Assembly: GCA_016125265.1 (NCBI GenBank)
Contig: WGMC01000015.1
Span: 161,657 to 225,656, forward strand
Direction: 5' to 3'
Origin: Planctomycetaceae bacterium
Lineage (GTDB): Bacteria > Planctomycetota > UBA1135 > GCA-002686595
Length of the DNA: 64,000 bases
Below, piece after piece: positions 35,633 to 43,073 of this stretch; positions within the stretch are counted from its first letter, which is position 1, and each line of letters opens with the position of its first letter. The position numbers and the translations under genes were made by a program. The notes under the pieces were generated by a model. That model did no database searches. It saw only the letters and a program-made list of their open reading frames with translations, and was not told the origin of the DNA.

Positions 35633-36005
35633 TGGCGCACCCGACGGGACTCGAACCCGCGTCTCGCGGCTTTGAAGGCCGGCACTCTTGGATTCCAGGC
35701 GGAACAGGACGGCGCGAACGCGATCGCCGCGCGCCGCGGGGTGGACACCACCGCGATCTCCCACCGGGTCGGTGTCGGTAGGAGGCGCGGTGGAGGGCCC
35801 CGCGGATAACGGTCCGTCACGTGCGAAGTCCCGAGAAACTCCGCGCAGGCCGGTCAGCCTCCTCCCCACTCGAAAGGCGGAGGGGCAAGCCGCGAGTGAC
35901 TGCGCGGATGGACGAATGCGGACATTCACCCGGGATCCCGATCGTGACGGCACCGCGTCGCGTACGTCCCTCTGCCAGGGACCTTGACCATTGAGCTACG
36001 GGTGC
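35633..36005 (-). tRNA. Interrupted tRNA with UCA anticodon (UGA-reading candidate)
   Basis: Read on the minus strand from 36005. Acceptor GCACCCG (36005-35999) pairs perfectly with CGGGTGC (35643-35637); discriminator G73 at 35636 and an encoded CCA at 35635-35633. TA, then D-stem GCTC (35996-35993) pairs with GAGT (35687-35684). The anticodon loop is CTTCAAA (35677-35671), anticodon TCA at 35675-35673; its stem has 4 of 5 pairs. A 5-nt variable region, then a T-arm with TTCGAGT. Without an insertion in the D-loop this is a regular 77-nt type I tRNA. C35 and G73 suit arginine-type identity. The short variable arm and 7-bp acceptor are unlike tRNA-Sec. A functional UCA tRNA would read UGA, and a UGA-containing gene and ArgRS paralogue lie nearby. 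Whether the insertion is removed is unknown, so a pseudogene is the alternative. Confidence 0.72.
35691..35982 (-). other. 292-nt insertion or intron in the tRNA D-loop
   Basis: The tRNA is split after CAAG (35986-35983) and resumes at a second CAAG (35690-35687), leaving 292 nt between. It begins with a hairpin GTCCCTGGCAGAGGGAC and is very GC-rich. I could not place a group I core (P3/P7 or the terminal G rule) or group II ends (GUGYG), and see no terminal inverted repeats. The repeated CAAG could be a target-site duplication, or may only make the splice point ambiguous. Possible natures: an unfamiliar intron, a small insertion that kills the tRNA, or a functional D-loop extension. Bacterial tRNA introns normally lie in the anticodon loop, so a D-loop site is odd. 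Confidence 0.6.
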
Positions 36006-36126
36006 AGGAAAGGTTGGAAAAGTACGGGGGTAAAACCACCGCGGAACAGACGCTACGCTGGTGCGTGAAGGCGCTGCAAGGAACTCTCATTTGACGTTCA
36101 AGGCACCCACCCCCCCCCTACTGACC

Positions 36127-37839
36127 ATGTTGCCCCCTGCACGAGTCCCCACCACCCGCGCTCTGGGAGCATTCGACCCCATAGGTCACGTCGTCTCCCT
36201 GCTCGCCAGGGAGGGCCTTCCCGCTCCCCGCGGCGCTGCCCTGCGCAGGCTCGGCACCTCGGCGGCCGACGCTCGGATGTTCCTCGCGTCCGCGCCGGAA
36301 CCCGCAGCCCGCGAACTCCTCGTCGCGCGCCTCGAGGCTGACCCTGCCATCGAGAGTGTGCGCCTGCGGCGGGCGGAGCTGAGCGTGCGGTTCTCGGGGG
36401 CGCACGTGCAGGCGGTGCGCGACGGGCTCGGCGGTGGGCTCGCGGCGGTGCTCGGCCCCGGGCCGGACAGCGGACGGCGGTTCACGCTCAACTTCCTCAA
36501 TCCGAACGCCACCAAGCCGCTGCACATCGGGCACCTGCGCAATGTCGCGCTCGGCCAAGCCCTCGCGGCGCACTTCGAGGGTCGCGGCGCCGCGGTGCGG
36601 CGGCAAGTCTACGTGTGCGACATCGGCCGCAACGTGTGCGAAGCTCTCGCGGGCTGGGAGGTGTTCCACACCGGCGCCACGCCCGAGTCCACGGGACTCT
36701 TGCCCGATGTGTTCGTGGGGCACTGCTATGCGGACTACGCGCGCACACGGGCCTCGGACATGGGCAACGACGACCCCGCCGCGACCGAAAGTGAGGCCGT
36801 GGGGGACCGCGCCGACGAAATCGTGCGGGGTTGGCTGCGCGGCGATGCCGAGATCCGCGCGGCGTGGCGCGAGTTGCGCGGGTGGGCGCTCGAGGGCCAG
36901 TCGCGCACCCTCGAGCGCTTGGGTGTGCGTTTCGAGCGCCAGTGGTACGAGTCGGATTCCATCGAGCGCGCCGGACGACTCGTCGAACTCGGTCTTGGAC
37001 GCGGATGGCTCGTGCGCACGGACGAGGGTGGGGTCGTGTACCCCACGGGTCGCGCCGGGTACGGCCAATTGCCGCTCGTGCGCGCGGACGGTTTCCCAAC
37101 GGAGCACCTGCGGGTGATCGCTCTCTTCGCCATGGAACAGGACGAGCGCCCCGCGGCGGACCGCTGGATCGTCGTGTGCGGCGATGAGTGGAGCGCGGCG
37201 GGGAGCGCCGAACTCGAACTCGTCGCCCGACTCGCTCCGGGGCCGCTCGCACCGGTCGTCGACGTCGTCGCGCATGGGATGGTCACGGTGGGAGGATCGA
37301 AGATGAAATCCCGAGACGGTCGTGCACTGACCATCGACGCACTGCTCGACGGCCTGGAGAGCGACCCGCGCATCGCACTGCTGTGCGAGCGCTCGCAACC
37401 GCGTGTCGATCCCGCGGAAGCGGCGCAGATCCTCGCGCGCGGCTACTTCCTGTGCCGCAGACCTACTCGCGCGATCGAGTACGACTGGGATGGGCTCTTC
37501 GATGCGGCGCACAACCCGGGACTTGCGCTACTGCGCGCCTGGTGCCGCCCCCCGGATGCGGACGAACCGACCGCCGCCGCGGAGAAACACGCGGACACGG
37601 AACGAACCCTTGTGCTGCAGGCCCACCAGTTGCGCGGCCTCGTGTTCGCGGAGGGCGCCGAGTTCGCGCCCACGGAGGTCGCCAAGTTCACCAACGGCGT
37701 GGCCGCCTGGTACCTCGAACAACCTGCGCCCCCCGCGGTCCAGCGAACCGCACGCGCGCTGTTGGGTGTGTGCCTCGATGCACTCGGACTGCGTGCGAGC
37801 GGTCCCGCGCGCAGCCCTGCCCAGGCGACACACGCCTGA
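36127..37839 (+). CDS. Divergent arginyl-tRNA synthetase paralogue
   Basis: A 570-residue class I synthetase of ArgRS type and length. NPNATKPLHIGHLRN carries HIGH at residues 133-136; SKMKSRDG at 391-398 stands for KMSKS. An Add-like N-terminal domain (about 15-115) and a short DALR anticodon domain at the C-terminus are present. The region after HIGH reads YVCDIGRNV where ArgRSs usually have YVNDWG or similar, and DGFPTEHLRV replaces the usual DG..Y.TRD.A. Both border the amino-acid pocket, so specificity may be altered (inference). It starts 121 bp from the divergent UCA tRNA. A housekeeping argS is presumed elsewhere. An upstream GTG at 36061 is an alternative start. Its own stop is TGA. 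Confidence 0.85.
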   Translation: MLPPARVPTTRALGAFDPIGHVVSLLAREGLPAPRGAALRRLGTSAADARMFLASAPEPAARELLVARLEADPAIESVRLRRAELSVRFSGAHVQAVRDGLGGGLAAVLGPGPDSGRRFTLNFLNPNATKPLHIGHLRNVALGQALAAHFEGRGAAVRRQVYVCDIGRNVCEALAGWEVFHTGATPESTGLLPDVFVGHCYADYARTRASDMGNDDPAATESEAVGDRADEIVRGWLRGDAEIRAAWRELRGWALEGQSRTLERLGVRFERQWYESDSIERAGRLVELGLGRGWLVRTDEGGVVYPTGRAGYGQLPLVRADGFPTEHLRVIALFAMEQDERPAADRWIVVCGDEWSAAGSAELELVARLAPGPLAPVVDVVAHGMVTVGGSKMKSRDGRALTIDALLDGLESDPRIALLCERSQPRVDPAEAAQILARGYFLCRRPTRAIEYDWDGLFDAAHNPGLALLRAWCRPPDADEPTAAAEKHADTERTLVLQAHQLRGLVFAEGAEFAPTEVAKFTNGVAAWYLEQPAPPAVQRTARALLGVCLDALGLRASGPARSPAQATHA

Positions 37840-37851
37840 GTTCGGCAGCCT

Positions 37852-40098
37852 CTAGTACTGCAGGACAACTTCGGCGAAGTCGCCGGCGCGGACACCCACT
37901 CGGACCGCCTCGGCGTAACGTTGGCGCGGATCCCGAACGCGCACGACGTGCTCACCCGCGCCGATCCTTTCGAAGTAGGCATATCCGTCCGCGTCCGAGC
38001 GCGACGGGTACGCGAGACAACCGCACCAACGGTTCTGCGGCGGTTCGAGCACGACGTCCACATCGGCCAACGGTTGGCCGTCGGGCGACCGCACCAGCAC
38101 GGTCAGGGGCTCGCGCACCTGTGGATCTGCGCGCACCGCCATGCCACCCACCTCCACGCTGTCCTCCAATGCGACGAGCGCATGCTCGGCCGGGAGGAAC
38201 AGGCCTTTCGGATCGCTGATCGAGAGCACGAGCGCTTCGCCGCGCGGCGCCGTGAGATCGAATCGTCCGAGGACGTCGGTGAAGGTCATGGCCAAGGGGC
38301 GTGTGTCCTCGCTGGCGCCGACGGGTCGCAGCGCCGCGAATAGGCCGGCCACCGGTTGGTCCCGCGGATCCCTCGCATTGCCGACCACACGCGCCGTGGC
38401 CGCTGGGGGTTCGGAAACTTCGATCTCGAAGTCGAAGGGACCGCTCTCGTGTCCCGCGGCGACGGCGACGGGGGCGAGGTCGACACCCTGCGCGACGAGT
38501 TCGTACGTGCCGCCCGCCAGGCCGCGGATCGCAAAACGGCCCTCGTCGTCCGAGACGGCGCGGTGCGCGCGCCACCAGCGCTCGGGGCGGTAGTCATCGA
38601 GCGCGGATCCGGCGACGACGATCTCGCGCTGGGCGCGCAACTCGATTCCCGCTCGTGGTTTCCCGCTGGCGTCGCGCAACGATCCGAACAGCCCCGCCTG
38701 TTGCTCGAGCACGACATCGCCCAGTTCGACGCGCTCCTCGTCGCCCAAGGGATCGGGCCAGAGAAAGAGCGGGGCGCGCCCCTCTGCGACGAGCACCAGG
38801 ACCAATTGTCGACCAACACCTAACCCTTCGATCTCGAAGAAGCCGTCTGCGAGCGTGCGCGCCGCGAGGCGCCAGCGTTCGGGATGAGGCGAAACCCTAG
38901 CGAGCGCTTGGGCGAGTCCCGCATGGCCGCGGGGGATCAATGGGATGTGTGTCGTACGCACGTCGACGTTGCCGAGCGGGGCATGGAACTCGTCCACCGC
39001 GCGACCGGCGACGACACGACCGCGCTCACCCAGTTGGATCTCGAGCACCGCTGCACGCAACGCGTCTTCGCCGTCTGGCATCCGCACCGTGCGAGGAACC
39101 TCGGCGAGTCCCCGTGCGGACGCGAACACGGAGACGGTTTCGCGTGCGGCAAAGCGGCGGTCGGTTGCGAAGCGGCCCTGTTCGTCCGGCTCGATTTCGA
39201 GAATCTCCGATCGTCCGAGGGAGAACGCCTCCACCCGGACTCGCGCGTCGCGCAGCGGTCCCGCACCAGGCGCGGGGCTCACCGTGCCGAGCAGGGCGAA
39301 TCCGGCGGAAAGCGACACCTCGACGCGGCGCTCGCGTCCCGGCACACCTGTTTCGAGGGCCGCTACCCGCGTGTGCGCACGTGTGTACTCGGGATGGCGC
39401 ACGACGAGGTAGAACTCGGCCGAGCCGACCGGAGCGAGGCGCGCTTCGCCACGGGCATCCGTTTCCATCGCCGCGACGGCGGTGCCCTCCGGCGAAGCAA
39501 AGTCCGGATGGAGCGCAACGTGCGCCCGCGCAATGGGTCCACCCGCCGCGTCCACCACCCTCACGACAACAGCGGAGGCGCGTTCGAGGCGCACTTCGCA
39601 GCGATCTCCGGCCCGCAACCCACTCCTGTGGTGCACCGCGTGGCCGTCCCCATGCACGACGAGCCGCCACGTGCCCGTACCGGCGGTCAGAAAGAAGTCA
39701 CCCGCAGCGTCACTCGCCGTCGCCGCACGCGGCGATGCATCGTCCGTCAAGTCCGCCGCGGCATGGATCCACGCTCCGGAATCGGCGTCGCGCCAAAGTT
39801 CGACCCGTGCGCTGGCAAACGGTTTGCCGTCACCACCGAACACCGTCCCCCCGATCCCCTCTGGCGCGGGCGCCGCTTCCCCGCGCGTTGGTGCCGCGCC
39901 GATGGCCTCGGACCTGCGCCCAGCCGTTGCCTGCGCGTTCGAGACGCTCCGCTCCGACGCGCGCCCGGCGTGCGGCGCGGAGCCCGCCGCGCGTACCGCC
40001 GTGGACCGCTGGTCCGCGGTGCTGCGGGTCCAGAGCAGGCCGCCGACGAGCAGCAAAGCGACGGTGGCGAGTACGGCGAGCACGCGGCGGTGGTTCAT
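37852..40098 (-). CDS. Exported protein with carboxypeptidase-regulatory-like repeats
   Basis: A 748-residue protein anchored by one N-terminal transmembrane segment (VLAVLATVALLLVGGLLW) and built of repeated beta-sandwich domains of the carboxypeptidase regulatory-like type. Recurrent phrases are GTVFGGDGKPFASARVELW, VVDAAGGPIARAHVAL, SLRDASGKPRAGIEL, NARDPRDQPVAGLFA and VRSPDGQPLADVDVVL, each followed by D.EGRF.I..L..G.Y. Such proteins are common on planctomycete surfaces. A related protein lies at 43063-45591. It separates the synthetase gene from the UGA-containing gene; a role in the same system is not shown. Stop is TAG. Confidence 0.75.
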   Translation of the reverse strand: MNHRRVLAVLATVALLLVGGLLWTRSTADQRSTAVRAAGSAPHAGRASERSVSNAQATAGRRSEAIGAAPTRGEAAPAPEGIGGTVFGGDGKPFASARVELWRDADSGAWIHAAADLTDDASPRAATASDAAGDFFLTAGTGTWRLVVHGDGHAVHHRSGLRAGDRCEVRLERASAVVVRVVDAAGGPIARAHVALHPDFASPEGTAVAAMETDARGEARLAPVGSAEFYLVVRHPEYTRAHTRVAALETGVPGRERRVEVSLSAGFALLGTVSPAPGAGPLRDARVRVEAFSLGRSEILEIEPDEQGRFATDRRFAARETVSVFASARGLAEVPRTVRMPDGEDALRAAVLEIQLGERGRVVAGRAVDEFHAPLGNVDVRTTHIPLIPRGHAGLAQALARVSPHPERWRLAARTLADGFFEIEGLGVGRQLVLVLVAEGRAPLFLWPDPLGDEERVELGDVVLEQQAGLFGSLRDASGKPRAGIELRAQREIVVAGSALDDYRPERWWRAHRAVSDDEGRFAIRGLAGGTYELVAQGVDLAPVAVAAGHESGPFDFEIEVSEPPAATARVVGNARDPRDQPVAGLFAALRPVGASEDTRPLAMTFTDVLGRFDLTAPRGEALVLSISDPKGLFLPAEHALVALEDSVEVGGMAVRADPQVREPLTVLVRSPDGQPLADVDVVLEPPQNRWCGCLAYPSRSDADGYAYFERIGAGEHVVRVRDPRQRYAEAVRVGVRAGDFAEVVLQY

Positions 40099-40180
40099 GG
40101 CTTCAAAACGCTTGGAGGGACAGAAAAGCGGCGCCCGACCGACGTTTGTGTGTCGCCCGGGCGCCCTTGGGACCGCTCGA

Positions 40181-40207
40181 CCGCGGTGAGCACCGACCTC
40201 ACCGCGG
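40181..40207 (-). terminator. Perfect 10-bp hairpin downstream of the UGA-containing gene
   Basis: CCGCGGTGAG at 40181-40190 and CTCACCGCGG at 40198-40207 form a perfect 10-bp stem with a 7-nt loop, 107 nt after the TAG stop of the small gene on the minus strand. There is no U-run. It may end that transcript. Because that gene has in-frame UGA codons, a recoding element in the 3' region cannot be excluded, though bacterial SECIS elements normally sit directly after the UGA. Confidence 0.45.
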
Positions 40208-40313
40208 AAGCGCTCCGGGGCGTGCGAGAGCGGAAGTGCCGTCCACCGCAGCGCCCGCGAACGGGCACCGGGCCGACGTGGCTTCCCCAGCTCCTATCCC
40301 CGCGAGCGGGTCT

Positions 40314-40589
40314 CTACTTGCACTTGACTTCGACCCAGGTGGGGATTTCGCAGATCGGCAGTCATGTGGGCTCGAGGCAACCCTCGAAAGGGTCGACCTT
40401 GTCGCCTTCGTAGACGGGCTTGAGCACCCACTCGCGGTTCTCGATTCATGTCGGAACCAGAACGAGCTTGTAGCAGGGCTTGGTGTCGCCCAGCTGCAGT
40501 GCCCCCGCCATCGGAACCGCAGCGAGGCCGAGCGCAAGCGCGAACGGAACCCCGAGCAGTCCCGCTTTCTTCAGCGCGGACTTCGTCAT
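40314..40589 (-). CDS. Small secreted Cys-containing protein with two in-frame UGA codons
   Basis: A 91-codon frame from ATG 40589 to TAG at 40314-40316, interrupted only by TGA at codon 48 (40448-40446) and codon 76 (40364-40362). GGAG lies 6 nt before the ATG. Residues 1-30 are a signal peptide (MTKSALKKAGLLGV, hydrophobic core, cleavage after AGA). The mature part has cysteines at 39, 71, 80 and 90. Both TGAs follow Pro-Thr (ACA-TGA) and precede Ile or Leu; a third Pro-Thr is followed by Trp (TGG). Third codon positions stay GC-rich through both TGAs, as expected for real coding sequence. Simple translation would stop at 47 residues. The likely reading is UGA decoding by the nearby UCA tRNA (inference); double nonsense mutation is the alternative. 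It lies between nfuA and the 748-residue gene, all on one strand. Confidence 0.7.
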
Positions 40590-40894
40590 GTTCGTCTCCA
40601 AGATTGGAAGACTGGGGATTCCCGGGCGGGTCTGCGGAGCTCCGCGACCGTGGGAGGTCGCCGCGTCACCGACACGCGAATCCCTCCCACCTGCTTTGGA
40701 TGCCGCTCGCCCACATCGTCCCGGGACGAGCCCCCAGTCTGCCCATCGACGGCGCCCGTGCAAGGATTCTGCAATCCAAAGGCCCGAGTAATCCCCCCCG
40801 GCCCCCCTCACTGTCGAACCGGCGGGACCGCCCAGGGACCGAACGGTGGCGGGCGGAAGCTGCGGCGCGTTGGGGCCCAAGATCCGCTGTCGCG
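40590..40894. other. Gap upstream of the UGA-containing gene
   Basis: About 305 bp between nfuA and the small UGA-containing gene, on the same strand. It should contain that gene's promoter. I see G-runs (about 40796-40810) and no convincing ORF. The only confident signal is the GGAG at the 3' end of the gap (40596-40599). Confidence 0.5.
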
Positions 40895-41548
40895 TCAACT
40901 CGGCACGCCCGCCTTGGGTTCCGCCCCACCCGGCGGGCTGCCCTTGTAGTAGGCCGACGCGTCGTCGCTGTGATCGGTCGCATCCAGCACATCCCGCAGG
41001 CCCGCGACTTCGGCGAGCAGCACGCCGCGAACGGAGCCCTTGAGGGTCAAGGGCGCAAGACCACAGCCTTGGCAGCCGCCGGAGAACTGCACCTTGGCTA
41101 CACCCTCGACCACATCGATCAGTCGGATGCTCCCCCCGTGGGTCTTCAGCACGGGGAGCACTTTGGCCTCGATCGCCGCTTGAACCAACTGCGCCATGGA
41201 GTTCCCGGTCCACTTGGCGACGTTTGGATTCTCGAAGCGAAAGCCTGCCTCCCACATCCCTTGCACGAAGTCCATCAGCGTGCCTTGCATGTACTTTGCC
41301 GTGGTGTCGTCGAGCACGATCTTCACACCCTCGCTCACATGGACGCGATCGAGGTCGCCAAGGTCGGTTCGTCCAATGAACTCCAGCTCGTAGCGCTGCG
41401 CTTCGTCGGCGTTCGGATGGGCTCGGATGCGTACCAGCTCGTCGACCTTGTCCATCGAGTGCGCGATCTCGCGGATGTGACACGCTGCCTTCGGTGTGAG
41501 CGTGACCGGGCTCGCGTGGATCGAGCAAGAGCGCGATGACTGGGACAT
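40895..41548 (-). CDS. NfuA-like Fe-S cluster carrier
   Basis: A 217-residue protein with two parts: an N-terminal degenerate A-type/HesB-like region and a C-terminal NifU domain (about residues 115-190) with KVLPVLKTHGGSIRLIDV and the cluster-binding FSGGCQGCGLAPLTLK (C-x-x-C). NfuA delivers 4Fe-4S clusters to enzymes such as radical SAM proteins. Its position between a SPASM-like protein and the UGA-containing gene, with a radical SAM enzyme 4.4 kb away, suggests a dedicated cluster donor for this locus (inference). Confidence 0.8.
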   Translation of the reverse strand: MSQSSRSCSIHASPVTLTPKAACHIREIAHSMDKVDELVRIRAHPNADEAQRYELEFIGRTDLGDLDRVHVSEGVKIVLDDTTAKYMQGTLMDFVQGMWEAGFRFENPNVAKWTGNSMAQLVQAAIEAKVLPVLKTHGGSIRLIDVVEGVAKVQFSGGCQGCGLAPLTLKGSVRGVLLAEVAGLRDVLDATDHSDDASAYYKGSPPGGAEPKAGVPS

Positions 41549-41591
41549 GACGGGTTCCGGTGGGTCGTGGTGGGACTCGGAGAGACGGTGG

Positions 41592-43073
41592 CTAGCGGGC
41601 GAGGTAGTGAACCTTGCCCTCCTCGAAGAGGAGCCGCAGCTTGCCAGGAGGTTCGTTGTTCGCCATCGAACGCCATTCGTCGAGCAGAGTCGTGAGCATG
41701 GTCGTGCGCGCGCCGCACGCGAAGGACGCGATCAGCTTCGCCAGTTCCGGCAATCCGGCTCGCTGCGCCGCGTCTCCCTCGGGAGTCCAGTACTTGTCGC
41801 AGAGGGGCGCAAGCACACATCGGGGACAGTTCGGCCATCCCGCCGCACCCGTGTTGGGCAGGGTTTGTGCGTCCGAGCGTTCGATGGGTCCGTCGTCTAG
41901 GGTCGGCAAGAGCTCCTCGAGGTGCGCAGCCAAACCCAAGTGGCGGTGGGCACCGGACCGGTACAGCTTGCCGTCCACATCGAGCCACAGACGCGAGTGA
42001 AGTTTGTCCCAGTGAACGAGGCCCCACCCGGCATGGACGGCGAACAGGAGCGTCTGCCTCCACGGTTCGTGCCGATGCAGCAACTCGACCTCCTGGCGGG
42101 TCAGTTCCGCAAGAGTGTCCAGCGCCGTCCGCAGCATCGGCTGGTCGACGATCGACTCCACGGGGCGCCCGTGCCACCTGGGCAACAGCAGCGGCGCGAT
42201 TTCGATCCCGTATCGATCGTTGCTCGCATTCCAGGCGCGTGCCCGGTCGGGGACACCCTCCGATAGCGTCGTGAGCATCCGGACGGTGACGCCGAAGCCG
42301 CCATCGGTCAGTTCCTCCACACGAGCGCGCGCGTGCGCACGAGCCTCCGGTTCCCGGTCGATGGGCGAGATCTCGGAGCGATCTTCGTGGATGACCCGCG
42401 CGTAGGGGTTGGTGTCCAACATCGCGGCCAGATCGACACCACGTTGGCGGAAGGGGCTGACGATTTCGATTCCAAGACTCTCCTTGTCGAGCCCCAGTTT
42501 CTTGAAGCCGTTGCCCACCGCTTCGAGAACACGCGACAGATCGTCGAGCTCGGCGAGCGGCTCCTCGCCCACCAACCGCACCACGACCCGCTTCAAGTCA
42601 CCGATGCGTTGGGGCAAGGAATCCACGATCGCTTCCGTTCGGGCTAGCTTTTCCTGGCACACCCGACCGAGTTCGATCTCCAACGTGAAGGTCCCGAGCG
42701 CGGCGCCCCGACCTCGCTCCATGCCCTCCTGCTCGGGGGGCTCGTAGGACAACAACACTCCCATGCGCTCTAGGCGCGCGAGGACCACCTTCTCTCGCGG
42801 ATCAAAGGCCAGCTGGCCGGGTCGATCGACCGTGCCGGACAACTTCGCGAGGGCGGAGTGGAAGGCCTCCCGGTCCTCGAAAATCTGGTGCGCCGGCGGA
42901 TAGCTCCACGCGTTGACCGCCAGAACCTGTCGGCCGTCATCGTCGAAGACGGCTCTTGGATTGAGATACACGCGGGTCGTGCCGTCGCGCTCGACCAATA
43001 TCGAGCGCTGCTGGTTTGCCAGAACCGCGGTGGCTTCGGTCGTGTCTCGGGTATCGCCTTCATCACCATTCAT
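41592..43073 (-). CDS. Degenerate radical-SAM-like protein with SPASM-type cysteines
   Basis: A 493-residue protein. The layout recalls a peptide-modifying radical SAM/SPASM enzyme: an N-terminal about 115-residue region, a barrel-like middle with VVVRLVGEEPLAELDDL (residues 163-179, echoing the GGEPLL motif) and C-terminal NCPRCVLAPLCDKYW (C416, C419, C425), as in SPASM domains. The CxxxCxxC cluster motif is absent: only C139 in LEIELGRVCQEKLART is left where three cysteines are expected. So it may be a non-catalytic partner or a pseudo-enzyme. The ATG at 43073 overlaps the end of the upstream gene by 11 bp. Stop is TAG. Confidence 0.55.
   Translation of the reverse strand: MNGDEGDTRDTTEATAVLANQQRSILVERDGTTRVYLNPRAVFDDDGRQVLAVNAWSYPPAHQIFEDREAFHSALAKLSGTVDRPGQLAFDPREKVVLARLERMGVLLSYEPPEQEGMERGRGAALGTFTLEIELGRVCQEKLARTEAIVDSLPQRIGDLKRVVVRLVGEEPLAELDDLSRVLEAVGNGFKKLGLDKESLGIEIVSPFRQRGVDLAAMLDTNPYARVIHEDRSEISPIDREPEARAHARARVEELTDGGFGVTVRMLTTLSEGVPDRARAWNASNDRYGIEIAPLLLPRWHGRPVESIVDQPMLRTALDTLAELTRQEVELLHRHEPWRQTLLFAVHAGWGLVHWDKLHSRLWLDVDGKLYRSGAHRHLGLAAHLEELLPTLDDGPIERSDAQTLPNTGAAGWPNCPRCVLAPLCDKYWTPEGDAAQRAGLPELAKLIASFACGARTTMLTTLLDEWRSMANNEPPGKLRLLFEEGKVHYLAR

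Noticed and set aside
35691..35982. Group I intron
   Set aside because: I could not find the P7-like core or the U/G splice rule at either end. Kept only as an open possibility.
35633..36005. tmRNA (ssrA), suggested by a length of 373 nt and tRNA-like ends
   Set aside because: There is a full D-stem and anticodon arm, the acceptor lacks the G-U pair for alanine, and no tag frame ending in an ALAA-type sequence followed by a stop is present.
35633..36005. Selenocysteine tRNA, suggested by the UCA anticodon and CTTCAAA loop
   Set aside because: The acceptor is 7 bp and the variable region is 5 nt; bacterial tRNA-Sec has an 8-bp acceptor and a long variable arm. No selA, selB or selD is in the window.
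40314..40589. Pseudogene with two nonsense mutations
   Set aside because: Not excluded, but coding character continues after both UGAs, the two share the same Pro-Thr context and a UCA tRNA is nearby, so read-through is the better explanation.
40446..41528. A 360-residue protein running through nfuA on the same strand in another frame
   Set aside because: It is an open frame caused by high GC. nfuA has the recognisable NifU domain, and only the last 47 codons form the start of the small UGA-containing gene.
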